Shown: positions 24,712-33,012 of the stretch, piece after piece
How the letters are laid out: the number at the start of each line of letters is the position of its first letter
How positions within the stretch are numbered: position 1 is the first letter of the stretch
Origin: Streptomyces regalis
GTDB lineage: Bacteria > Actinomycetota > Actinomycetes > Streptomycetales > Streptomycetaceae
Assembly: GCF_001509475.1 (NCBI RefSeq)
Contig: NZ_LLZG01000288.1
Span: 1 to 64,000, forward strand
Length of the DNA: 64,000 nucleotides
Direction of reading: 5' to 3'
Position numbers and translations under genes: made by a program
Notes under the pieces: generated by a model
Seen by the model: only the letters and a program-made list of their open reading frames with translations
Told to the model about the DNA's origin: nothing
The model's database searches: none

Positions 24712-25739
24712 GCCGGCCGGGAGAGCACCGGGCGGTCCACACCCTCAGGACCACCGCCCCGGCGCGGCGGCTGTACGAGCTGGTCGCGCGGGCCGAACTC
24801 TGGCCGGCCGTCTTCGAACCCGCGGTGCACGTGCGGATTTTGCAGCGCGGCCAGGGCACGGAACGCTTCCAGATCTGGGCGCGCGTGGCCGGCCAGGTGA
24901 AGACCTGGACGTCCCGTCGGACGCTGGACCCCGACGCCCTGCGGGTCACGTTCCGGCAGGAGCGCACCCAGCCGCCCATCGCCTCGATGGGCGGGAGCTG
25001 GGAGTTCCGGGCCGACGGCGACGGCGACGGCACCGAAATCGTGCTGACCCACGACTTCGCCGCGGTCGACGAAGCCGCCCTGCCGGGACTGCGCGCGGCG
25101 CTCGACACGAACAGCGAGAAGGAGCTGGCCGCGCTCGCCGGGCTCGCGGAGCAGCAACACCCGGTCGAGGAGCTCCTGTTCACGTTCGAGGACACGCTCC
25201 AGGTGCCGTCCGGGGACGACGCCTACGCCTTCATCGAGCGCAGCGACCTGTGGCCGGACCGGCTGCCGCACGTGGGGAAGGTGACGCTGACCGAGGAGGC
25301 GGCGGGCGCCGGTTCCCCCGGCGTGCAGGACATGACCATGCAGACCGTGACTGCCGACGGCAGTACGCACACGACCCGTTCGATCAGGCTCTGTTTCCCC
25401 GGCGAGAGCATCGTGTACAAGCAGCTCGTGCCGCCCGCCCTGCTCTCCGGACACAGCGGCGCCTGGCTCTTCGACAACGACGACAACGACGACAACGACG
25501 ACAACGACGACAACGACGACAAGGACGACAAGGACGACAAGGACGACAAGGACGACAAGGACACGGTCACCGCCCGCCACACCGTGGCGATCGACCCGAC
25601 CCGGATCGAAGAGGTCCTGGGCGAGGGCAGGACCGTCGCGGACGCCCGCGCCTATCTGCGGGAGGCGCTCGGCGCCAACAGCCGGGCCACGCTCAGCCAC
25701 GCGGCTGCGGCGGCGGCTGCCGCAAGGCCGACGCCGTGA
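24708..25739 (+). CDS. actVII: Didomain aromatase/cyclase, ActVII-like, with an expanded Asp-rich repeat
   Basis: A 343-residue protein with two START/Bet v1-like (polyketide cyclase) domains, about 1-155 and 155-330. The helix-grip pattern is seen in APARRLYELVARAELWPAVF (18-37) and again in DDAYAFIERSDLWPDRLP near 170. It folds the chain and aromatises the first ring (C-7/C-12). Between WLFD and TVTARHTV (residues about 256-285) are ten 3-residue units, five DND followed by five DKD, encoded by a 9-bp tandem repeat. The S. coelicolor protein is about 316 residues, so this insert explains the extra length. The repeat falls in a predicted surface loop before a strand of the second domain. Confidence 0.9.
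   Translation: MSRPGEHRAVHTLRTTAPARRLYELVARAELWPAVFEPAVHVRILQRGQGTERFQIWARVAGQVKTWTSRRTLDPDALRVTFRQERTQPPIASMGGSWEFRADGDGDGTEIVLTHDFAAVDEAALPGLRAALDTNSEKELAALAGLAEQQHPVEELLFTFEDTLQVPSGDDAYAFIERSDLWPDRLPHVGKVTLTEEAAGAGSPGVQDMTMQTVTADGSTHTTRSIRLCFPGESIVYKQLVPPALLSGHSGAWLFDNDDNDDNDDNDDNDDKDDKDDKDDKDDKDTVTARHTVAIDPTRIEEVLGEGRTVADARAYLREALGANSRATLSHAAAAAAAARPTP
25473..25562 (+). repeat. Ten tandem copies of a 9-bp unit inside actVII
   Basis: GACAACGAC is repeated five times, then GACAAGGAC five times, with no break, over 90 bp. Gain or loss of a unit keeps the reading frame. The single C-to-G change per unit switches Asn to Lys. Confidence 0.97.
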
Positions 25740-26629
25740 CGGCCGAGGTCCGTGAGGTCGCCGAGGGGGTCTACGCCTACGAGCAGGCCCCCGGCGGCTG
25801 GTGTGTCAGCAACGCGGGCATCGTCGTGGGCGGCGACGGCGCCCTCGTCGTCGACACGCTCTCGACGATCCCGAGGGCGCGGCGGCTGGCCGAGACGGTC
25901 GACAAGCTCGCCGCGGGCCCGGGCCGCACCGTGGTCAACACCCACTTCCACGGCGACCACGCGTTCGGCAACCAGGTCTTCCCGCCGGGGACGCAGATCA
26001 TCGCGCACGAGGACATGCGGACCGCCATGGTGACGACGGGCCTGGCCCTCACCGGGCTCTGGCCACGGGTCGACTGGGGCGACATCGAGGTGACGCCGCC
26101 GACCGTGACCTTCCGCGACCGCCTCACCGTGTATGTCGGCGAGCGACGGGCCGAACTGATCCGCGTCGGCCCCGCGCACACCGACCACGACGTGGTGGTC
26201 TGGCTGCCCGAGGAACGGGTGCTGTTCGCAGGCGACATCGTCATGTCGGGCGTCACCCCGTTCGTGCTCTTCGGTTCGGTGGCCGGCACGCTGGCCGCCC
26301 TCGACCGGCTGGCGGAGCTGGCGCCCGAGGCGGTCGTCGGCGGGCACGGCCCGGTGGCGGGACCGGAGGTGCTCGACGCCAACCGGGACTATCTGCGCTG
26401 GGTCCAGCGCCTCGCCGCCGAGGCCGCCGACAGCGGGCTGACACCGCTGCAGGCCGCCCGCGAGGCGGACCTCGGCGCCTTCGCCGACCTGCTGGACGCG
26501 GAGCGCCTCGTCGCGAACCTGCACCGGGCTCACGAGGAACTGCTGGGCGGACCCGCGCGCGACGCCATGGAGATCTTCGCGGAGCTGGTCGCCTACAACG
26601 GTGGGCGGCTGCCCACCTGCCTCGCTTAA
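25736..26629 (+). CDS. actIV: Second-ring cyclase of metallo-beta-lactamase fold, ActIV-like
   Basis: A 297-residue MBL-fold enzyme, the same length as ActIV. Metal ligands are in THFHGDHAF (His-X-His-X-Asp-His, near 67-72), a further His in VGPAHTDHD near 145, Asp in LFAGDIV near 165, and His in VVGGHGPVAG near 205. In actinorhodin biosynthesis it closes the second ring (C-5/C-14) and may release the chain from ACP. The GTG at 25736 overlaps the aromatase stop. Confidence 0.9.
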   Translation: MTAEVREVAEGVYAYEQAPGGWCVSNAGIVVGGDGALVVDTLSTIPRARRLAETVDKLAAGPGRTVVNTHFHGDHAFGNQVFPPGTQIIAHEDMRTAMVTTGLALTGLWPRVDWGDIEVTPPTVTFRDRLTVYVGERRAELIRVGPAHTDHDVVVWLPEERVLFAGDIVMSGVTPFVLFGSVAGTLAALDRLAELAPEAVVGGHGPVAGPEVLDANRDYLRWVQRLAAEAADSGLTPLQAAREADLGAFADLLDAERLVANLHRAHEELLGGPARDAMEIFAELVAYNGGRLPTCLA

Positions 26630-26639
26630 GGAGTCAAAG

Positions 26640-27173
26640 ATGGCCGCCGACCAGGGAATGCTCCGGGACGCCATGGCCCGGGTGCCCGCCGGGGTGGCGC
26701 TCGTCACCGCCCATGACCGCGGGGGAGTCCCGCACGGCTTCACCGCCAGCTCGTTCGTGTCCGTCTCGATGGAGCCGCCGCTCGCGCTGGTCTGCCTGGC
26801 CCGTACGGCCAACTCCTTCCCGGTGTTCGACAGTTGCCGCGAGTTCGCGGTGAGCGTGCTGCGTGACGACCACACCGAGCTGGCGATGCGCTTCGCGCGC
26901 AAGTCCGCGGACAAGTTCGCGGGCGGAGAGTTCATCCGCACCGCCCGGGGGGCGACTGTGCTCGACGGGGCGCTCGCGGTCGTCGAGTGCACGGTCCACG
27001 AGCGCTACCCCGCGGGCGACCACATCATCCTGCTCGGCGAGGTCCAGTCCGTGCACGTCGAGGAGAAGGGGGCGCCGGCGGTCTACGTGGACCGCAGGTT
27101 CGCCGCCCTGTGCTCCGGGACGGGCGCCTGCCTGGCCGCCGCCGAGCGGGGCGCGCATGCGCACGCCGGATGA
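26640..27173 (+). CDS. actVB: FMN:NADH flavin reductase, ActVB-like
   Basis: A 177-residue flavin reductase of the HpaC/ActVB split-barrel type. Signature segments are PHGFTASSFVSVSMEPPLAL (31-50) and SADKFAG near 93. It reduces FMN with NADH and passes FMNH2 to ActVA-ORF5, encoded about 12 kb upstream in another operon. AAGGAG at 26628 is six bases from the ATG at 26640, which begins ten bases after the actIV stop. Confidence 0.9.
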   Translation: MAADQGMLRDAMARVPAGVALVTAHDRGGVPHGFTASSFVSVSMEPPLALVCLARTANSFPVFDSCREFAVSVLRDDHTELAMRFARKSADKFAGGEFIRTARGATVLDGALAVVECTVHERYPAGDHIILLGEVQSVHVEEKGAPAVYVDRRFAALCSGTGACLAAAERGAHAHAG

Positions 27174-27192
27174 GGATTGTCGAGGAGGAACC

Positions 27193-28770
27193 ATGTCCGT
27201 GACCGACGAGGTGACCGGTGAGGTGACCGGTGGGCACCTGGCCGGACTTGCTCGGATCCGGGCGCAGGCCGAGGCCGGCCCGGGGGAGCAGGCGACCCGG
27301 GCGCAGCACGCCAGAGGGAAGCTGACGGCCCGCGAGCGGATCGCGCTGCTGCTGGACCCCGGCTCCTTCCAGGAGGTCGAGCAGCTGCGCCGACACCGGG
27401 CGAGCGGCTTCGGTCTCGAGCGCAAGCGGCCGTACACGGACGGTGTGATCACCGGCTGGGGCACGGTCGACGGCCGGACGGTCTTCGTCTACGCGCATGA
27501 CTTCAGGATCTTCGGCGGCTCGCTAGGTGAGGCGCACGCCGCGAAGATCCACAAGATCATGGACATGGCGCTCTCGGCGGGCGCTCCGCTCGTGAGCGTC
27601 AACGACGGGGCGGGGGCACGGATCCAGGAGGGCGTCTCCGCGCTGGCCGGCTACGGCGGGATCTTCCGGCGCAACACCCGTGCCTCGGGGGTGATCCCGC
27701 AGATCTCGGTGATGCTCGGCCCGTGCGCGGGCGGCGCGGCGTACTCGCCGGCGCTGACGGACTTCGTGTTCATGGTGCGCGAGACCGCGCAGATGTTCAT
27801 CACCGGCCCGGACGTGGTCAGCGCCGTCACCGGCGCGCAGCTCACCCAGAACGCGCTGGGCGGCGCCGATGTGCACGCCACGACATCCGGAGTGGCGCAC
27901 TTCGTGTACGAGGACGAGGAGACCTGTCTGGCGGAAGTGCGCTACCTGCTCTCCCTGCTGCCCTCCAACAACCGGCAGAACCCGCCCGTCCACCCCTGCG
28001 ACGACCCGGCGGACCGGCTCACCTCCACGCTCTACGACCTGGTGCCGCAGGACGGCAACCAGCCGTACGACATGCACAAGGTGATCGAGGAACTCGTCGA
28101 CGACGGCGACTGGCTGGAGGTCCACGAGCGCTGGGCCCGGAACATCGTCTGCGGCCTCGCCCGGCTGGGCGGCCGGGTGGTGGGCATCGTCGCCAACCAG
28201 CCGCAGACACTGGCCGGGGTACTGGACATCGCGGCCTCGGAGAAGGCCGGTCGCTTCGTGACGATGTGCGACGCCTTCAACATCCCGATCGTGACCCTGC
28301 TCGACGTGCCGGGCTTCCTGCCCGGGGTGGACCAGGAGCACGGCGGCATCATCCGCCACGGTGCGAAGCTGCTGTACGCGTACTGCAACGCCACCGTCCC
28401 CCGGGTCTCGATCGTCCTGCGCAAGGCCTACGGCGGCGCGTACATCGTGCTGGACTCCCAGTCCATCGGCGCCGATCTGACCTTCGCCTGGCCGGCCAAC
28501 GAGATCGCGGTGATGGGCGCGGAAGGCGCGGCCAATGTCATCTTCCGGCGCGATATCGCCGCGGCCGACGACCCCGAGGCCAAGCGCGCCGAGATGGTCG
28601 AGCAGTACAAGTCCGAACTGATGCACCCGTACTACGCGGCCGAGCGCGGCCTGGTCGACGATGTCATCGACCCGGCGGAAACCCGCGAGACCCTCATCCG
28701 CTCGCTCGCGATGCTGCATACGAAGCACGCCGACCTGCCGTCGCGCAAGCACGGCAACCCACCGCAGTGA
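27193..28770 (+). CDS. accB: Acyl-CoA carboxylase carboxyltransferase (beta) subunit, AccB/PccB type
   Basis: A 525-residue carboxyltransferase with crotonase-fold N- and C-terminal halves. Oxyanion-hole glycines are visible in GPCAGGAAYSPA near 175 and RKAYGGAYIV near 410-419. The residue that sets substrate choice in S. coelicolor (Ile in AccB, Asp in PccB) is Ile418 here, codon 28444-28446, predicting use of acetyl-CoA and hence malonyl-CoA formation. It starts 19 bases after actVB with GAGGAGGAA upstream, so it should be part of the actI operon. No biotin-carrying alpha subunit is nearby; a housekeeping one must serve. I do not recall these genes in the S. coelicolor act cluster. Confidence 0.88.
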   Translation: MSVTDEVTGEVTGGHLAGLARIRAQAEAGPGEQATRAQHARGKLTARERIALLLDPGSFQEVEQLRRHRASGFGLERKRPYTDGVITGWGTVDGRTVFVYAHDFRIFGGSLGEAHAAKIHKIMDMALSAGAPLVSVNDGAGARIQEGVSALAGYGGIFRRNTRASGVIPQISVMLGPCAGGAAYSPALTDFVFMVRETAQMFITGPDVVSAVTGAQLTQNALGGADVHATTSGVAHFVYEDEETCLAEVRYLLSLLPSNNRQNPPVHPCDDPADRLTSTLYDLVPQDGNQPYDMHKVIEELVDDGDWLEVHERWARNIVCGLARLGGRVVGIVANQPQTLAGVLDIAASEKAGRFVTMCDAFNIPIVTLLDVPGFLPGVDQEHGGIIRHGAKLLYAYCNATVPRVSIVLRKAYGGAYIVLDSQSIGADLTFAWPANEIAVMGAEGAANVIFRRDIAAADDPEAKRAEMVEQYKSELMHPYYAAERGLVDDVIDPAETRETLIRSLAMLHTKHADLPSRKHGNPPQ

Positions 28771-28985
28771 ACGCGCCGCCCGGCACGGAAGCCGCCCAAC
28801 TCCGCGTCGAGAAGGGCCAAGCGAGCGCCGAGGAGATCGCGGCCCTCACCGCGGTCCTCCTCGCCCGGGCGGCCACCTCGCCGGACACCGCCGCGGAGCA
28901 CTGCCCCGACAGCACAGCGGGCTGGCGCCGCCTGGAACGCACCCTGGGATTTCGCGCACCGCACAGCTGGCAGGAGTCCGGTTGA
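28767..28985 (+). CDS. accE: Acyl-CoA carboxylase epsilon subunit (AccE type)
   Basis: A 72-residue protein starting at GTG 28767, overlapping the beta-subunit stop by four bases. The family pattern is LRVEKGQASAEEIAALTAVL (12-31) and a C-terminal GWRRLERTLGFRAPHSWQ. Epsilon subunits are specific to actinobacterial acyl-CoA carboxylases and strengthen the alpha-beta contact. Its pairing with the beta gene supports a complete dedicated carboxyltransferase half. Confidence 0.85.
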   Translation: MNAPPGTEAAQLRVEKGQASAEEIAALTAVLLARAATSPDTAAEHCPDSTAGWRRLERTLGFRAPHSWQESG

Positions 28986-29012
28986 CGGCGATCCCAGCGC
29001 CCCGAGGCGGCC

Positions 29013-29972
29013 CTAGTACTTGTAGTCGCAGGGCCGGGACGTCGGGGGCTTCGGGGCGCATTCCGCGATCTCGGATTCGGAGACATCGAAGACCTGCTTC
29101 TGCTTCTCCGCGATGCCGCGCACGGCGAAGCCCTTGCCGTTGTTCGTGATGTCCTGGGTGTGTGTTCCGTCGGAGTCGACGTAGGTGACCTCGAAGGCCT
29201 TCCAGGTGCAGTCCTGCGTGCCGGACGTGACCTGGATCCGCAGTCCTCTGGGTGTGGCGCCGTTGCCGAGGTCGATCGTGCTGTGCTTGAAGTACGGTTC
29301 CCCGTAGTGCTCCGCGTCGGCGATGAGCAGCGTGTCGGGGCGTGCGGTGTCGAAGAGCACTCCGGCGTAGTTGTGGATGAGCCCGTCCGGGTGGATGATC
29401 ACGGTGGTGGCCTTGGCGGGGACACACTCAAGTCCCTTCATCCGCATGCCGTTGATGACGAGGGTGGCTCTCCTGTCGCTGAAAACGTCCACCATCCATG
29501 CCTGGGCGTACCCCCGGGTCTCGACTCCCATGCTCTCGTTCCAGACGTCGGTGAAGAAGACGCCTCGTCCGTGGTGGGCAGCCCGGTAGGGGGCAATATC
29601 CTTCCGCGGTCCGATGAGCAGCCTTTTCTCCTCGGCGGAGAAAGGCTTGTCGAAGAGCGTCGCCTCGAGGCTGTCCGTGTCCGCCCGGACGCTCGCCGAG
29701 AACGCGGGGCCCTGCCGGTCGACCTTGTCCTCGGCGTCGCTCGCGACCTGCGCGTTGTACACCGACAACAGCCACTCGGTGCCCTTCGCCGTCAGGAACA
29801 GTACGAGCGAGCTCACGACCACCCAGCACAGCCTGATGAGGATCTTCCGGTTCCGTCTGCGCGGGTCCGCGTCCGCTGCCTCGGGGACGACGCCGGCGAT
29901 CACATCGTCCATCAGCGGCGAGGTGCCCGAGGACCTGGGCGACGGGGGAGGCGGCGTCTCGCTGTCTGCCAT
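29013..29972 (-). CDS. Single-pass membrane protein of unknown function
   Basis: A 319-residue protein I do not recognise. A Pro-rich cytoplasmic start is followed by basic RRRNRK and one membrane helix (about 43-63, IRLCWVVVSSLVLFLTAKG). The C-terminal 250 residues would be outside, with Cys near 182, 254, 305 and 315. It is rich in beta-prone sequence and ends with PCDYKY. It lies tail-to-tail with the carboxylase genes, 27 bases apart, so it marks the right limit of the polyketide operon. Confidence 0.6.
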   Translation of the reverse strand: MADSETPPPPSPRSSGTSPLMDDVIAGVVPEAADADPRRRNRKILIRLCWVVVSSLVLFLTAKGTEWLLSVYNAQVASDAEDKVDRQGPAFSASVRADTDSLEATLFDKPFSAEEKRLLIGPRKDIAPYRAAHHGRGVFFTDVWNESMGVETRGYAQAWMVDVFSDRRATLVINGMRMKGLECVPAKATTVIIHPDGLIHNYAGVLFDTARPDTLLIADAEHYGEPYFKHSTIDLGNGATPRGLRIQVTSGTQDCTWKAFEVTYVDSDGTHTQDITNNGKGFAVRGIAEKQKQVFDVSESEIAECAPKPPTSRPCDYKY

Positions 29973-30021
29973 GGCGGTGGCCTCGCTGGCGTAAGTGAGG
30001 GGTACAGACGGGAAGTTGATG

Positions 30022-30933
30022 CTACGTCATGGGGTCCGCCGGCCTCGGCGCCTCTCGGCATGCCTCCGCATACGCCCGGACCAGTGGCCGCCCCCCGTCC
30101 TCCTTGCGCCACGCCAGCGCATACCGGCTCGGCGAGAGCCCCCGCACCCGCCGCGTCACCACCCCACCCAGGCTGATCAGCGGGGCGTTGCCCGCCGCGA
30201 CCAGGCAGACACCGAGACCGGCGACCAGCGCCTCGTACGTCTCCTCCGTGCTGGCGATTTCCGCACCGATGCGCGGCGGACGGCCCCCGCGCTCGTCCAG
30301 GGCGAGCCAGTAGTCGCGCAACGGCCCCGCGGTGGCCGGCAGAGCGAGGAACGGCTCGTCGGCGAGGTCCGCGAAGTCGACCTCCGTACGGACCGCCAGC
30401 GGGTGGGTGTCGGGAAGGGCGACCAGACGGGGTTCCTCGGCCACCACTGTCCACTCATAGCGCTCTGCGTCGGGCAGCGGCAGCCAGACGAAGGCGACGT
30501 CCGCCTCGCCGTCCGCCAGGCCCGCCGTCGGATCCTCCCAGCTCACCTGCCGCAGCCGGATCACCGCCTCGGGGTGGGCCGACGTGAACCGGGAGCGGAT
30601 CGCGGGCAGCAGCCCGCCGCGCCCCGGGCTGGTGCTCATCCCGACGACCAGCGTGCTGCGCGCCGCCGCCCGGGCGGACTCCACCGCCGCCGATCCTTCC
30701 GTCCAGGCGTCCAGCACCTGCCGGGCGTGCGGCAGCAGTGCCGTGCCGGCGCCGGTGAGCGTCACGCCGTGCGGATCGCGGCGGAACAGCTCTACGCCCA
30801 ACTGCCGTTCCAGCGCGCGTACTTGTTTGCTGAGCGCAGGCTGGGAGACGTACAACCGCTCCGCCGCGCGGGTGAAGTGCAGCTCCTCGGCCACCGTCAC
30901 GAAGTAGCGCAGGTCCCTCACATGAACATCCAT
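30022..30933 (-). CDS. LysR-family transcriptional regulator
   Basis: A 303-residue LysR regulator. The winged helix occupies about 1-65 (LRYFVTVAEELHFTRAAERL, QPALSKQVRALE) and the periplasmic-binding-like effector domain about 90-295. It is divergent from a short-chain dehydrogenase gene that it probably controls. ATG codons at 30945, 30939 and 30933 are possible; 30933 is preferred because the first lies inside the palindrome ATAACC-N3-GGTTAT, which looks like the operator. Confidence 0.85.
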   Translation of the reverse strand: MDVHVRDLRYFVTVAEELHFTRAAERLYVSQPALSKQVRALERQLGVELFRRDPHGVTLTGAGTALLPHARQVLDAWTEGSAAVESARAAARSTLVVGMSTSPGRGGLLPAIRSRFTSAHPEAVIRLRQVSWEDPTAGLADGEADVAFVWLPLPDAERYEWTVVAEEPRLVALPDTHPLAVRTEVDFADLADEPFLALPATAGPLRDYWLALDERGGRPPRIGAEIASTEETYEALVAGLGVCLVAAGNAPLISLGGVVTRRVRGLSPSRYALAWRKEDGGRPLVRAYAEACREAPRPADPMT

Positions 30934-30937
30934 CGTC

Positions 30938-30952
30938 ATAACCATCGGTTAT
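30938..30952. promoter_or_regulatory. LysR-type T-N11-A palindrome
   Basis: ATAACC-ATC-GGTTAT is a perfect interrupted palindrome containing T-N11-A. It sits between the LysR gene and the divergent dehydrogenase gene, where LysR proteins normally bind. Confidence 0.65.
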
Positions 30953-31000
30953 CAGCGTGGGTCTTGGACGCGCAACCGGCCCCGGCGGCAGGCTTGTGCC

Positions 31001-31831
31001 ATGAACAAGGTGTGGATGATCACAGGGGCAAGCAGCGGTTTCGGGCGGGCGATCGCGGAGGCGGCGCTTGCCGAGGGCGACGTGGTGGTCGGCGCGGCAC
31101 GGCGGCCCGAGGGGCTGGACGACCTCGTGGCCGCGCACCCCGACCAGGTGGAGGCGCTGCGCCTGGACGTCACGGAGACGGGGGCGGCGGAAGCCGCCGT
31201 GCGGGACGTCGTCGCGCGGCACGGGCGGATCGACGTCCTGGTCAACAACGCGGGCCGCACCCACGTGGGCGCCTTCGAGGAGACGACCGAGCAGGAGTTG
31301 CGCGAGCTGTTCGACCTGCATGTCTTCGGGCCGGCCGCCCTCACCCGTGCCGTCCTGCCGCACATGCGCGAGCGGCGCTCCGGCGCGATCGTGCAGATGA
31401 GCAGCATGGGCGGGCAGATGTCCTTCGCGGGCTTCTCGGCGTACAGCGGGACCAAGTTCGCGCTGGAGGGCCTGTCCGAGGGGCTCGCGGACGAGGTCGC
31501 CGAGTTCGGCATCAAGGTGCTGATCGTCGAGCCGGGTTCCTTCCGTACGGCGCTGTTCAAGACCGGGCGGGCCGGGGCCAGCCAGGACAGCGGCCTGTAC
31601 CCCAAGGTGAGCCAGACCCGTGGCTTCGTCTCCGACGGTGACGGCAGCCAGCCCGGCGACCCGGCGAAGGCGGCGGCCCTGGTCCTGGCCGCCCTGGAGG
31701 CCGACCGCACCCCGCTGCGTCTACCGCTCGGCGACGACGGCGTCACCGCGGTCCTCGGCCACCTCGACCAGGTCCGCGAGGACATCGCCGCGTGGGAGAA
31801 GTCGACCCGGGCGACGAGCTTCGACGACTGA
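31001..31831 (+). CDS. Short-chain dehydrogenase/reductase
   Basis: A 276-residue classical SDR. TGASSGFG (8-15) binds NAD(P), NNAG near 82 stabilises the fold, Ser near 130 (QMSSMGG) and YSGTK (about 147-151) form the catalytic set. The C-terminus is longer than in minimal SDRs. The substrate is unknown. It is divergent from the LysR gene with 67 bp between starts, the usual regulator-target arrangement. Confidence 0.85.
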   Translation: MNKVWMITGASSGFGRAIAEAALAEGDVVVGAARRPEGLDDLVAAHPDQVEALRLDVTETGAAEAAVRDVVARHGRIDVLVNNAGRTHVGAFEETTEQELRELFDLHVFGPAALTRAVLPHMRERRSGAIVQMSSMGGQMSFAGFSAYSGTKFALEGLSEGLADEVAEFGIKVLIVEPGSFRTALFKTGRAGASQDSGLYPKVSQTRGFVSDGDGSQPGDPAKAAALVLAALEADRTPLRLPLGDDGVTAVLGHLDQVREDIAAWEKSTRATSFDD

Positions 31832-31893
31832 CGCCGCCGTGCCCGTCGGGCAGACGCTGGAAGCGCACGCGGAAACCGGGGTCCTCGGTGGCT

Positions 31894-32076
31894 TCAGTCA
31901 GCGAGCTGAGTGAAGGCCTTCCAGGCGGTGGGGCTGATGTGGAGGGTGGGGCCGTCTTGTGGGTTGTTCTTGGAGTCGCGGATGTGGATGGTGTGGGGGG
32001 AGAGGGCGACTTCGAGGCAGGCGCCGCCCTCGTCACTGCTGTAGCTCGACTTGAACCACTCAAGTGCGGTGCTCAT
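31894..32076 (-). CDS. DUF397 small protein
   Basis: A 60-residue protein with the DUF397 pattern: FKSSYSSDEGGACLEVAL near 8-25 and IRDSKN then WKAFTQ at the end. In Streptomyces these are paired with XRE/DUF5753 regulators (WhiJ-like systems) and act as antagonists or partners that influence development or antibiotic production. Its start overlaps the stop of the regulator gene by four bases. Confidence 0.88.
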   Translation of the reverse strand: MSTALEWFKSSYSSDEGGACLEVALSPHTIHIRDSKNNPQDGPTLHISPTAWKAFTQLAD

Positions 32077-32900
32077 TTGTCTCCTAGCAGGCGATCAAGC
32101 AAACCCTTGGACTCTTGAGGTGTCAGGGCCTGCGACCGCAGCATCGCATACTTGCGCGCCAGGATGGACACCTCATTCGGGTCGGAAACCCACTGGCTGC
32201 CGCGTTGGCTCTCGGTGTAGGCCAGGTGCTGGTGGTCGGGTGTCTCCAGCAGGATGAAGGGGCCGGCGAGTCCGGCGTGCGCCGAGGTCTTCATCGGGAG
32301 GAACTGCAGGGCCAGGCCTGGTAGTTCGGCGCATTCGCGGAGGTGGCGGAGCTGGTCACGGCGGACCTTCGGGCCTCCGATGCAGAGATGAAGCACCGGC
32401 TCCCACACGATGAAGCTCATCGTCGGTGCGCCCTTGCGCTGCAGGATCTCCTGGCGCTGGATGCGCGCCTCCGTCATGACCGTGATCTCGTCCTCGTCGT
32501 ACGCCGGTACGCGCTCGGACAGGATCGTGCAGGCGTACTCCCGAGTCTGGAGCAGACCGGGCAGGACGACGCACTCGTACCAGGAGATGGCGATGGCCTC
32601 ACGCTCCTGCGCCATGTACTGCTCCGCGAACAGCGGGAACTGGTCGATCTCCGGCAGGTTCTCGACCCCGGCCGCCAACGTCCCCTTGGTGCCCAGAAGC
32701 TGGTCCAAAAGCTCGGCCATGTCCGGCATCAACGTGCGCCTGCCCTGCTCGATCGACGCGATGGTCTCCTCGTCCACCAGGCACTGGGCGGCGAGTTCGC
32801 GCTGTGTGAGCCCCGCCGCCTTCCGTGCCGCCTGCACCTGCGCACCCAGCATCCGCATCGACGAGACATTCCTCTTCCGCGGCAGCTTCTTGGAGTTCAT
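32073..32900 (-). CDS. XRE-family regulator with DUF5753 domain
   Basis: A 275-residue protein: helix-turn-helix at about 18-72 (LGAQVQAARKAAGLTQRELA) and a C-terminal DUF5753 domain of about 95-270. It forms an operon with the DUF397 gene. A third member of the usual set, an anti-sigma-type ATPase, is divergent at 33013. The intergenic 32901-33012 would hold its control region. The regulated genes cannot be named. Confidence 0.87.
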   Translation of the reverse strand: MNSKKLPRKRNVSSMRMLGAQVQAARKAAGLTQRELAAQCLVDEETIASIEQGRRTLMPDMAELLDQLLGTKGTLAAGVENLPEIDQFPLFAEQYMAQEREAIAISWYECVVLPGLLQTREYACTILSERVPAYDEDEITVMTEARIQRQEILQRKGAPTMSFIVWEPVLHLCIGGPKVRRDQLRHLRECAELPGLALQFLPMKTSAHAGLAGPFILLETPDHQHLAYTESQRGSQWVSDPNEVSILARKYAMLRSQALTPQESKGLLDRLLGDK

Positions 32901-33012
32901 GCCTGCCTAACTCCCCACACCCACCCGAACCGACCCGGTGCGGACCCGTACAAATCACGAGTACGGGTTCACGCACTGATCAACCGTAGTCACGCTGCGC
33001 GACATTCGTCTC

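Noticed and set aside
25473..25562. CRISPR-like array
   Set aside because: The units are 9 bp, contiguous without spacers and lie inside a coding frame.
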